From positions 62,001-126,000 of the forward strand of contig NZ_JADPEL010000005.1 of the NCBI RefSeq assembly GCF_015667795.1: a stretch of 64,000 nucleotides of DNA. The letters are read 5' to 3'. Position numbers and translations under genes: made by a program. Of the stretch, positions 56,778 to 64,000 are shown piece by piece (the stretch's first letter is position 1; each line of letters begins with the position of its first letter). The notes below the pieces were generated by a model. The model was given only the letters and a program-made list of their open reading frames with translations, searched no databases and was not told the origin of the DNA. The DNA comes from Clostridium sp. D53t1_180928_C8 (GTDB taxonomy: Bacteria; Bacillota; Clostridia; Clostridiales; Clostridiaceae).

Positions 56778-57404
56778 CTACATATATAAACCTAAAATAC
56801 CATTTAAGTCAGCGATTTTTCCTTCTCCAAGTGCTTTAAATTGCCATTCTCCACTTATCTTATATAATTCCGCAAATATTACAGAAGTAACTGTTGAACC
56901 ATTCTCTTTTAAATTGAATCTACAAACCTCTTTTTCATTTCGTTCTTCATCTAAGATTCTAACATAAGAATTTTCTACCATTCCAAATGTTTGTCTTTTC
57001 ATTTGAGCTTCATGAATTGTAACAACAAAAACTATTTTTTGAACATATGGTGAAATAGATTCTAAATCAATCCTTATTCTCTCATCATCACCATCACCTG
57101 CACCAGTTCTATTGTCTCCTTCTAAAAGGATTCCTTGACTTTGCATATTATTAAAGAAGATTACATCATCTGGTATATTCTGAACTTTACCATTTTCATT
57201 TAATAAAAATGCTGCTATGTCTAAATCAAAATCTTGCCCTATACTAGCTACATCCCAGCCAGCACCTAATATTACTTTCTTTAAACCTGGATTTTTTTTA
57301 GTTAAATTTAAAACATCATTCTTTTTTAAATTTAAAGCATTTACTCCATTATCACTTGTATTAGAACGCATGCTTCCCATCATTGAACCTAAATTAATTC
57401 CCAT
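56778..57404 (-). CDS. TerD family protein, copy 3
   Basis: About 208 residues, start at 57404 with GGAGGG upstream. It shares the GINLGSxxG N-terminal motif with copy 1 and has intact calcium motifs DFDLDIAAFLL and DNRTGAGDGDDE. A strong promoter lies about 55 bases upstream, so the three TerD genes can be transcribed apart from the upstream biosynthetic genes. Calcium-dependent folding and stress-related membrane binding are known for the family. Confidence 0.93.
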   Translation of the reverse strand: MGINLGSMMGSMRSNTSDNGVNALNLKKNDVLNLTKKNPGLKKVILGAGWDVASIGQDFDLDIAAFLLNENGKVQNIPDDVIFFNNMQSQGILLEGDNRTGAGDGDDERIRIDLESISPYVQKIVFVVTIHEAQMKRQTFGMVENSYVRILDEERNEKEVCRFNLKENGSTVTSVIFAELYKISGEWQFKALGEGKIADLNGILGLYM

Positions 57405-57457
57405 TTTTATACCCTCCCTTGTCACTAAGGATTATTATTAATTATCTTATGTGATAA

Positions 57458-57486
57458 ATTATACCACTTAATAAATTATAATGCAA
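57458..57486 (-). promoter_or_regulatory. Internal sigma-A promoter before the TerD genes
   Basis: TTGCAT (57481-57486), exactly 17 bases, perfect TATAAT (57458-57463) on the minus strand, in the 175-base gap between telA and the first terD. Confidence 0.7.
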
Positions 57487-57579
57487 CGTTTTTTATGGTA
57501 TATTTTATTAATTTATTCCTTTATTTTAATTATGTCCACTTCTTAAAAATTATTCACCTTAAATTAATTTTAAAATATT

Positions 57580-58815
57580 TTACGCTTGGGCTATATTTTT
57601 CTTCATTGTGTGCTTAATTTGTTCAAGCTTAGCTGAGTTTTCTACTCTTTGTGCTCTGTTCTCCTCTTGAATTGCTTTTGTATCTTCTATTCCCTTCATT
57701 ATTGTTTCAAATGATTTTTCTAATGTAGAAATAGCTACCGAACTTCCTGATGCCATTCTTGCAATTTCAACTGACTGTCTTGCTGTATTCTGTGCATTTC
57801 TCATAATAAGCTCATTAGTTTTATCATCTAATTGTTTAATTGATTTAGCTTGAATTTCCTGTCTCTTTAATATAACGGCTTGAGCTAAGCATTGTTTAAA
57901 AATTGGTAATGTAACTATAAATGATGAATTTATTTTTCTCATTAAATTAAAATTAGACATTTGTATAGTTTGAATCATTGGTGCTGCTTGTATAGCAACA
58001 TTTTCTGCTATTTGAAGATCATATACACGTTGTGATAACATTTCCTTACTTATTTCAAGTTTTTGAGTAAGCATGTGTTTTTCTTCATCATTCATTGCAT
58101 TATTCATTGATATTTGTTGTATATATAAATCTATTTCCTCTAATGCTAATTCTCCAGCAACAATATATTTTTCAAGTAATTGATAGAAATGAAGATTAGC
58201 ATCATATAATCTTTTTAAATTGGCATTTGATTCTCTAATATCATTTTCATATTTCTTTAATAACACATATACTTTCTCAACTTCATATCCCATAGTATCA
58301 TATTTTTGAAATATTTTAGCAACACTATTACCTACACCTTTAACAAATTTAGAAAATATAGATTGTTTCTCTTCAGCCTCAAATTCCTTAACATCAAACT
58401 TATCCATTATTTTAGTTAAGTTTACTAACATTTCACTAGCTTCCTCTGCTTTTACAGCTTTCATAGACTTTAATAATTCATCAGAAACTTTAGATATATT
58501 TTCACTAGCTTTTTGTCCAAACATTACTATAGAATTAGGGTTTTGAATTTCCACTTCACTAGTAAGGTCTTGAACTTCTTTCAACCCTCTTAATCTTTGC
58601 TTGTATTCTGATATAGTTGCCATATCAAATTTTTCATTAGGAACTTGTATATTTTCCCCTTGCATCATTTCATTAAAAGGCATTCCTTGCTGATTTTGGT
58701 ATCCCATTTGTTGATTTGGATACATTCCTTGTTGATTTTGATATCCCATTTGCTGATTTGAATATATATCTTGATTTAATGTTTGTCCAAACATATCATT
58801 ATTATCATTATTCAT
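57580..58815 (-). CDS. telA: TelA/KlaA family toxic anion resistance protein
   Basis: 411 residues, mostly long helices. The N-terminal 45 residues are Gln/Asn/Tyr/Met-rich, with two near-identical NQQMGYQNQQGM units, then the TelA helical domain. TelA proteins give tellurite resistance and are constant partners of TerD and YceG-like genes (yceH in Bacillus). AGGAG lies eight bases upstream of the start. It is 28 bases downstream of the YceG-like gene. Confidence 0.92.
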   Translation of the reverse strand: MNNDNNDMFGQTLNQDIYSNQQMGYQNQQGMYPNQQMGYQNQQGMPFNEMMQGENIQVPNEKFDMATISEYKQRLRGLKEVQDLTSEVEIQNPNSIVMFGQKASENISKVSDELLKSMKAVKAEEASEMLVNLTKIMDKFDVKEFEAEEKQSIFSKFVKGVGNSVAKIFQKYDTMGYEVEKVYVLLKKYENDIRESNANLKRLYDANLHFYQLLEKYIVAGELALEEIDLYIQQISMNNAMNDEEKHMLTQKLEISKEMLSQRVYDLQIAENVAIQAAPMIQTIQMSNFNLMRKINSSFIVTLPIFKQCLAQAVILKRQEIQAKSIKQLDDKTNELIMRNAQNTARQSVEIARMASGSSVAISTLEKSFETIMKGIEDTKAIQEENRAQRVENSAKLEQIKHTMKKNIAQA

Positions 58816-58843
58816 TTCTAAAACTCCTCTTAAACTTTATTTT

Positions 58844-60388
58844 TTATCTTCTTAAAAACCTCGAAAAAACACCCTGCTTTAAATTTATTAAATTATTGTA
58901 CTTTGAATCATATTTCATCACATCTAATCTAAAATCATTTAAGGCTGTTTCCTTAATAACATTATTAATATTAAATAACCCTGATGGATTAAATATAACT
59001 ATATCAATTCCTATAGTATGAATATATCCTAATAATATCTGCATAGATTCAGGCATAGTATTTTCATCTTCAAGATAAATTACTATTTTAGGTATAGCAC
59101 CTGTAAAATCAAAATTATCTATTAACCTAACAATACTTTCATTTAATCCTAACACTAGTACTAATAATCTTAATATTTCTTCTTTATTGAATGTTCTACT
59201 AAACAAATCCTTGCTACTTATTGTTTCATTAAACTTATTAAGTAAAAAATTCTGAACATCATCACTATACTTCGAAAATCTATATAAAGGTAATTTCTTA
59301 ATTTCCTCTATATCAAAAGAACCATCACTTAATTGACAAAACATAAGTTGATACATATCATCTGTAAACTGTACATCTTCTGAAAAATATCTTCCATTGA
59401 AAACTAAAGTATTTTGTGATGATGTGCAATACTTAACTAGCTTTTGATATTCAAACTCATCACTATATACACCATCTATCTTTTTAAAAAAGCAAGGAAC
59501 TTGAACTGTATCTCCTTCAACTTTAAATCCACTTCTCAATTTACAAGGTTCATCCCAATAAATATAAATATCCTCTAATATTGTGTCTAATAAAACACTT
59601 TTTGTATAACCTTTTCTAAACTGCCAAGGTTTATACATTCCTGTATTAGAAAAAAGCTTTTCTTCTACATCTCTTTGAATTTGCTTAGTAATAGTTTCAA
59701 AGTTATCAATTACCTTTCCCTTGCTAGCTCTTTCTTCAAAAGATTCAACATTTAAAATTTCTAAGCTTTTTATACATTCACTTAAGCCTTGATCTTCAAT
59801 TTCATTCCATAACTCTTCTTTTAATGGGTTAATATAAATAACATCAAATCCCATTTTATAAAGCATAATTAAAAAATACACTTCATGCCTTTGAATATTT
59901 CCATAATAAATACATTTTGGATTAATATTAGCATCATACTTTATATCTTTAGCATAGGTATAAGTCCAAACAATTAATTTTGTTATAAAATTATTTCTTA
60001 CATTTTCATTAAAGAAACTTTCTTTATTGCAAGCAACTGGTATAATATATTCTAATGAACTTAAAAATTTAAAATTAATTTCTAAATCATCAAATATTGT
60101 AATATCTTGCGAAGTCATTTTATAAACATCCATAGATGCAAGCTCATTAAAAATATATTGAATTAACTCCATTTCGCCACTTAACGGAATACTATTATCA
60201 AATATAATACACTTATCTTGCTCTTCTATGCATTTACTTTGAATTGTCTTAATAAAGTCATCATATTTTGAACTATCTTCTACACCTATAAATCTATAAA
60301 AATATGGCTTAAACTTATTATATGTATCTTCCCTTTCATAAATAGTTCTAAACATATAATTTGTTATGTTTTTTAAATTTATAGCCAT
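58844..60388 (-). CDS. YceG-like protein of the Ter biosynthetic module
   Basis: 514 residues. Its position between a HAD phosphatase and TelA matches the yceG gene of the Bacillus yceCDEFGHI operon and the YceG-type component of Ter gene sets. The protein has no membrane segment and shows FYRFIG, SLEYIIPVACNKESFF and WDEPCKLRSGF stretches; I do not see a catalytic motif I can name. It is proposed as part of the Ter-linked biosynthetic machinery (literature), not shown here. Confidence 0.75.
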   Translation of the reverse strand: MAINLKNITNYMFRTIYEREDTYNKFKPYFYRFIGVEDSSKYDDFIKTIQSKCIEEQDKCIIFDNSIPLSGEMELIQYIFNELASMDVYKMTSQDITIFDDLEINFKFLSSLEYIIPVACNKESFFNENVRNNFITKLIVWTYTYAKDIKYDANINPKCIYYGNIQRHEVYFLIMLYKMGFDVIYINPLKEELWNEIEDQGLSECIKSLEILNVESFEERASKGKVIDNFETITKQIQRDVEEKLFSNTGMYKPWQFRKGYTKSVLLDTILEDIYIYWDEPCKLRSGFKVEGDTVQVPCFFKKIDGVYSDEFEYQKLVKYCTSSQNTLVFNGRYFSEDVQFTDDMYQLMFCQLSDGSFDIEEIKKLPLYRFSKYSDDVQNFLLNKFNETISSKDLFSRTFNKEEILRLLVLVLGLNESIVRLIDNFDFTGAIPKIVIYLEDENTMPESMQILLGYIHTIGIDIVIFNPSGLFNINNVIKETALNDFRLDVMKYDSKYNNLINLKQGVFSRFLRR

Positions 60389-60475
60389 TTTTCAAATAAC
60401 CTCTTACTTTCCTAGAATAAACCTTACATCTAAATTTTAACCTATTTCATACTTTACTTTCAACATCTTCCTATT

Positions 60476-61264
60476 TTAGATAATCTTATTCTCATATTTA
60501 TACAATAAATTACTTATATAATCTAATATCTCTTCTGTCGAACTTATTTTATCTTTTCTAGTTATTATGGCCTTATCATGCTTAAAGGAACTATGCTTAG
60601 GCAAAATAGCTATCCCTCTAGTAGTAAATTCCCTATCCACCTCTGTATCCCCAGAAGTAATTAGATTTTTTATATTAAATTTTTCAACAATATAATCAAC
60701 AGCATATACCTTATTTATTTTTTTATGAATAATAAATATCTTAGCTTCTATTTTTAAAACATCAATATCCTTACTAAACTTATCCTTTATAATATAATAA
60801 AACTTATTTGCCTCTTCTGAACTTTTACACTTAACAGTAATATAGAAATTTTCAATATTTCTTACCTCTATAACATTTATATTTTCCTTATAAATTTCTT
60901 TTAATTCTTCTAGATAATTAATATTTTCAATTAGATCATTATAATTACACAAATTCTTCATCTGCTTGTCCCACTCATTATCTAGCTTCCCATCAATATA
61001 AATTTGAGCTCCATTAGTACATATAATAATCCTCGGATTATAATTCCTTATAAAATCAACTCTTAATGTTTGACTAATACTTCTCATTGTACATGGTATA
61101 AATGTAAATAATTCATTTTTTAATAATTCTTGTAACTTATCATAAGCATAATTAGTCATATATGTTATTTCCCTATTTCCTAACGTCTCAACACACTTAT
61201 ATCCTTTATACTTAGAATGTATAATTGTTCTATCTAAATCTGTAATAAAAAATATATTCTCCAT
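60476..61264 (-). CDS. HAD-superfamily phosphatase of the Ter operon
   Basis: 262 residues. Motif I DLDRT has the nucleophile D9 and general acid/base D11; the last motif is GDTEVD near the C-terminus, and a conserved lysine lies between. The cap belongs to the Cof/sucrose-phosphatase (IIB) type. The ATG directly follows the stop of the PRTase/PELOTA gene with no gap, and no separate ribosome site is seen. It probably removes a phosphate from an intermediate of the module's product (inference). Confidence 0.88.
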   Translation of the reverse strand: MENIFFITDLDRTIIHSKYKGYKCVETLGNREITYMTNYAYDKLQELLKNELFTFIPCTMRSISQTLRVDFIRNYNPRIIICTNGAQIYIDGKLDNEWDKQMKNLCNYNDLIENINYLEELKEIYKENINVIEVRNIENFYITVKCKSSEEANKFYYIIKDKFSKDIDVLKIEAKIFIIHKKINKVYAVDYIVEKFNIKNLITSGDTEVDREFTTRGIAILPKHSSFKHDKAIITRKDKISSTEEILDYISNLLYKYENKII

Positions 61265-62344
61265 TTATTTTTCATTAATTATCGAAATACAATTATAATC
61301 ACTATTTTTGTACTCAATAACCTTTACTCCCTTTTCCTCTGCTAATTTAATTATATGCTCTACATTTTTATCATTCTTATTTTTTACTAATACAATTCTC
61401 GGATCTCTTCTTAACAAAACCCTAGCTGATTCTCCAACACTTAACTTAATATTATTTATATTGTTAATATCATATAATTCTCTTATACTATTAACAATAT
61501 TCATTGAATACTGCTTATCTACAACTTCCAAATATAACTCTTTACTTTTAATGGTTATATTTTTAAACTCATTATATATTTTGTTTATAAAATATTGTGA
61601 ATAATCCTCATCCTCTAAATAATATAAGGTTTTTGCTCCATGAAAATCATTTTTCCCAATATACTTTTCATTATGAATAGTTCTGCTTATTAACCCACTT
61701 ACAGTTGAATTTAAACAACATGTCACTATACCAAAGTCTTCTCTCGTTCCACATATTTCACATAATTTTGCTGGATCAGAAATAACAGCTAAAGAACTAT
61801 CTATATTAGTTCCATTTTCACTATTAAAAATATCTATAGATTTATTTAACTCTTTAGTTATAGACCCCTTCCCTGTCCATCCATCAACAAATTGTATTTT
61901 TGCATCTTTATTTTTGTTTAAAATATATTTTAAAGCATTTATATCTAGTCCTTTTCCCCTTATAATAGAAATACTGTAATGTGGTATGCTAACATTATAC
62001 TTTAATCTTAGATACTTACTCATTAATATTCCATAAGGAGTTCCAGCTCTAGCTAAAGATACTATTACTAAATCATTTCCCTTTTCTCTATATACTATTT
62101 CTGATATTTTTGCCACATAGTATGCAATTATTTTTTTATCTCTATTTAGCATATTAAGAAACAAACTTTTTATCTCTTTACTAGGCTTATTTTCTTTTGA
62201 AATCATTTCTGAATAATTAATTCCATTTCTTATTAATGCCTCTTTCTCCTTTATTGTAATTTCCTCTATATCATTAGTTAAATCTTTAAGTAAAAATATA
62301 CAATCTCCATCATAACTATGCTTGACTAAATTTATATTATCCAT
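61265..62344 (-). CDS. Phosphoribosyltransferase with PELOTA-like RNA-binding domain (StiP family)
   Basis: 359 residues. The N-terminal two-thirds is a PRTase-like domain: VIVSLARAGTPYGIL and a PRPP-loop-like FVDGWTGKGS at residues 152-161. The C-terminal 80 residues match the PELOTA_1-type RNA-binding domain (LLRRDPRIVLVKNKND). It is a signature gene of the Ter biosynthetic module. Such proteins are proposed to handle PRPP in making a nucleoside-like compound; the reaction is unproven. Gene gap to its upstream partner is five bases. Confidence 0.87.
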   Translation of the reverse strand: MDNINLVKHSYDGDCIFLLKDLTNDIEEITIKEKEALIRNGINYSEMISKENKPSKEIKSLFLNMLNRDKKIIAYYVAKISEIVYREKGNDLVIVSLARAGTPYGILMSKYLRLKYNVSIPHYSISIIRGKGLDINALKYILNKNKDAKIQFVDGWTGKGSITKELNKSIDIFNSENGTNIDSSLAVISDPAKLCEICGTREDFGIVTCCLNSTVSGLISRTIHNEKYIGKNDFHGAKTLYYLEDEDYSQYFINKIYNEFKNITIKSKELYLEVVDKQYSMNIVNSIRELYDINNINNIKLSVGESARVLLRRDPRIVLVKNKNDKNVEHIIKLAEEKGVKVIEYKNSDYNCISIINEK

Positions 62345-62349
62345 AACTC

Positions 62350-63513
62350 TTAAATCCTTACTATAATCATATTATTTGTTAATTTAACATTTAAATCATC
62401 TTCTGTTATTAAAATTACTTTATCATACCTTTCTTCTATTTCGCTTTTATTATAGAAGTAATACTTAACTCCTTTATGATAAAATACATGCTTTTCTTTT
62501 ATTGGATAATCATCAATATTCTCGCAATAAATAGGACTTCTTGTAGTACTTTTAAAAAATACATTACCCTTTATGTAAGAAGCTATTCTACATGGAATAT
62601 ATATATTTTCACCATGACCTAATATTAATACTTTCTCACTACTTTTAATAAAAGATTGCACCTTATTAGCAACCTCTTCACAGCTTTTTTCTAAGGCTTC
62701 TATTTCATTAAATTCTACTCCAAATCTACCTGTATTTAATAAATAACTCTCTTTTTCCGCCTTATAGCTCGTCTTTAAATTTATTCTCTCTAAAACCTTA
62801 TAATTTAGAATGTCAGTAGTTTCTTCTATTAACTTATCCGAATTATCTATGTAAGTACTATTATCATTTATTTTAATATCTCCACATATTAACGATAAAA
62901 CTTCTACATTAATATTTTCTTTCTTAATTAAATCATTATATGATTTTCTATGTTCTTCACTTCTCCAATCTAATATACTAAGAATAATAAAATCCCTTAC
63001 GCTACTTACTGATTTTAATTCTCTTATTATATTTATCATAGATTTTCCTGTTGTTATTTCATCATCTACTAAAATTATTTTTTCTGCATTTAGAATCTTA
63101 TCTTTATCTAATGGAAAGCATTTATGTGTTGTAGCATGAGAATGCTCTTCTTCAAATTTTAAAAGTGAACTTAATTCTGTTATATCTTCTCTAGTAGTTG
63201 TAATATAATAACAATTTTTAATATATGAAGCTACAGACATTCCTAATCCAGTTGCTGTTTCGGCAAACCCTAATACACATATTTTCTCATTACTTTTATA
63301 AGGCAATTCTTTTTGTTCTTTATCAAAAATAAGACCAGCTAATTTTGCTCCCATTTCTTTGCATATATTAGGCCTAGCTTCAATATGTTTACCTAGCACC
63401 TTACTTATAAACAAAAAATTTCTCTTTTCATTATTAATCCTTTTTCCCATTACTATCAAATCATTTAAATCTAAATTATATCTATTCTCTCTTATATTTA
63501 TATCTATACTCAT
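62350..63513 (-). CDS. Phosphoribosyltransferase with C-terminal TRSP domain
   Basis: 387 residues. The PRPP-binding loop is canonical: IILVDDEITTGKS at about 146-158. A C-terminal domain contains VLILGHGEN and STTRSPIY, the motif after which TRSP domains are named. It is the second PRTase of the Ter module. The two PRTases are adjacent and of different subtypes, suggesting two successive or paired ribosyl-transfer steps (inference). AGGGGATGAATT precedes the start. Confidence 0.88.
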   Translation of the reverse strand: MSIDINIRENRYNLDLNDLIVMGKRINNEKRNFLFISKVLGKHIEARPNICKEMGAKLAGLIFDKEQKELPYKSNEKICVLGFAETATGLGMSVASYIKNCYYITTTREDITELSSLLKFEEEHSHATTHKCFPLDKDKILNAEKIILVDDEITTGKSMINIIRELKSVSSVRDFIILSILDWRSEEHRKSYNDLIKKENINVEVLSLICGDIKINDNSTYIDNSDKLIEETTDILNYKVLERINLKTSYKAEKESYLLNTGRFGVEFNEIEALEKSCEEVANKVQSFIKSSEKVLILGHGENIYIPCRIASYIKGNVFFKSTTRSPIYCENIDDYPIKEKHVFYHKGVKYYFYNKSEIEERYDKVILITEDDLNVKLTNNMIIVRI

Positions 63514-63526
63514 AATTCATCCCCTT

Positions 63527-64000
63527 TTACTCTATATTTTTATTGCTAAATTCAGACTTATCATTTTCTTTATATAACTCTTCATTTAATACTTTTTCAT
63601 TTAATACTCCAAAAACTTTTGCTCTACTCATTATTTTTTTCGCCCAATTAAAATGTGGTTTTACCTCATTCATCTTATTTCCGCCATATCCTTTAAATAC
63701 GCCTCCATCATTACAAGATCCAATTATATTTTTTGCATCAATATATTCTTCATAAGTAACTGCATACAATGAATTTACATATTTAATTTGACTTGGATGA
63801 ATTATTGTTTTACCACAAAATCCATTTTCTTTATCGATTTTAATCTCATTTATTAATCCAATAACTTCTTTAGAACTTATATCCTCAGAAAAATACTCCC
63901 AAACCGGTGCTGAAATAACATAATTTTGTCCTTCTCTTAAAAATATATTTATAATATCAATCAAGCAATCAGCTACAACCCTTACATTATATATACTTGA
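63527..64000 (-). CDS. Citrate lyase-like (HpcH/HpaI) protein of the Ter module, C-terminal part
   Basis: The last 157 codons are in the window; the reading frame stays open through base 64000, so the gene continues to the right and its true start is outside. The visible part has the family segment GFCGKTIIHPSQIKYVN of HpcH/HpaI/citrate-lyase-beta proteins. It lies 13 bases upstream of the TRSP-type PRTase gene and belongs to the Ter biosynthetic operon. A carbon-carbon lyase reaction would be expected but has not been shown for this group. Confidence 0.8.
   Translation of the reverse strand, partial: SSIYNVRVVADCLIDIINIFLREGQNYVISAPVWEYFSEDISSKEVIGLINEIKIDKENGFCGKTIIHPSQIKYVNSLYAVTYEEYIDAKNIIGSCNDGGVFKGYGGNKMNEVKPHFNWAKKIMSRAKVFGVLNEKVLNEELYKENDKSEFSNKNIE

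Overview
The window looks like chromosomal DNA of a spore-forming, AT-rich Firmicute, most likely Clostridium sensu stricto. The evidence is an alpha/beta-type small acid-soluble spore protein, pyruvate:ferredoxin oxidoreductase beside a flavodoxin, a diphosphate-type phosphofructokinase signature, strong GGAGG ribosome binding sites and many hairpin-plus-U-tract terminators. Most genes are on the minus strand. I saw no rRNA, tRNA, CRISPR array, prophage or insertion sequence. Species cannot be decided from the sequence alone. Start codons were moved inward wherever a Shine-Dalgarno sequence lay inside the longest reading frame.

Layout. 0-5.6 kb: edge of a Cys/His-rich small protein, nifJ (PFOR), flavodoxin, murG. 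5.8-9.9 kb: a spore DNA-binding protein, a LytTR regulator plus LiaF-like membrane protein, recJ and a DJ-1 family protein. 9.9-16.7 kb: both subunits of a type IIA topoisomerase (topo IV-like) and glutamate dehydrogenase. 16.9-22.7 kb: diacylglycerol glycosyltransferase-like protein, PAP2 phosphatase, a pepF-rhomboid-YjdF-like operon and a small conserved acidic protein. 22.9-29.1 kb: a small membrane-anchored protein, a two-component system whose kinase is split by a frameshift, a small acidic protein, and a MacB/FtsX-type ABC exporter. 29.2-35.6 kb: asparagine synthetase, a DUF1648 protein, a YtrA-like GntR repressor with its ABC transporter under a clear operator, and an XRE regulator. 35.8-45.8 kb: patatin phospholipase, YbaK deacylase, DEAD-box helicase with a terminator-like leader, a ClpP paralogue, a secreted protein, amidohydrolase, dicarboxylate symporter, MntP and PPi-type phosphofructokinase. 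45.9-52.6 kb: cysteine desulfurase-like enzyme, a two-gene Asn-rich/DUF4397 unit, an ABC-F protein, an RmlD-like reductase and a diguanylate cyclase. 52.7-64.0 kb: a calcium-type P-type ATPase and a large Ter stress operon running off the right edge.

The most notable region is the Ter locus (55.5-64.0 kb). It holds three TerD paralogues, TelA, a YceG-like protein, a HAD phosphatase, a PRTase/PELOTA protein, a PRTase/TRSP protein and a citrate-lyase-like (HpcH/HpaI) protein, all on one strand and mostly a few bases apart. This matches the Ter-linked biosynthetic module proposed by Anantharaman, Iyer and Aravind to make a nucleoside-like metabolite, whose product is still unknown as far as I know. 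A Ca2+-ATPase follows behind a strong terminator. TerD proteins are calcium binders, so a shared calcium/stress theme is plausible but inferred.
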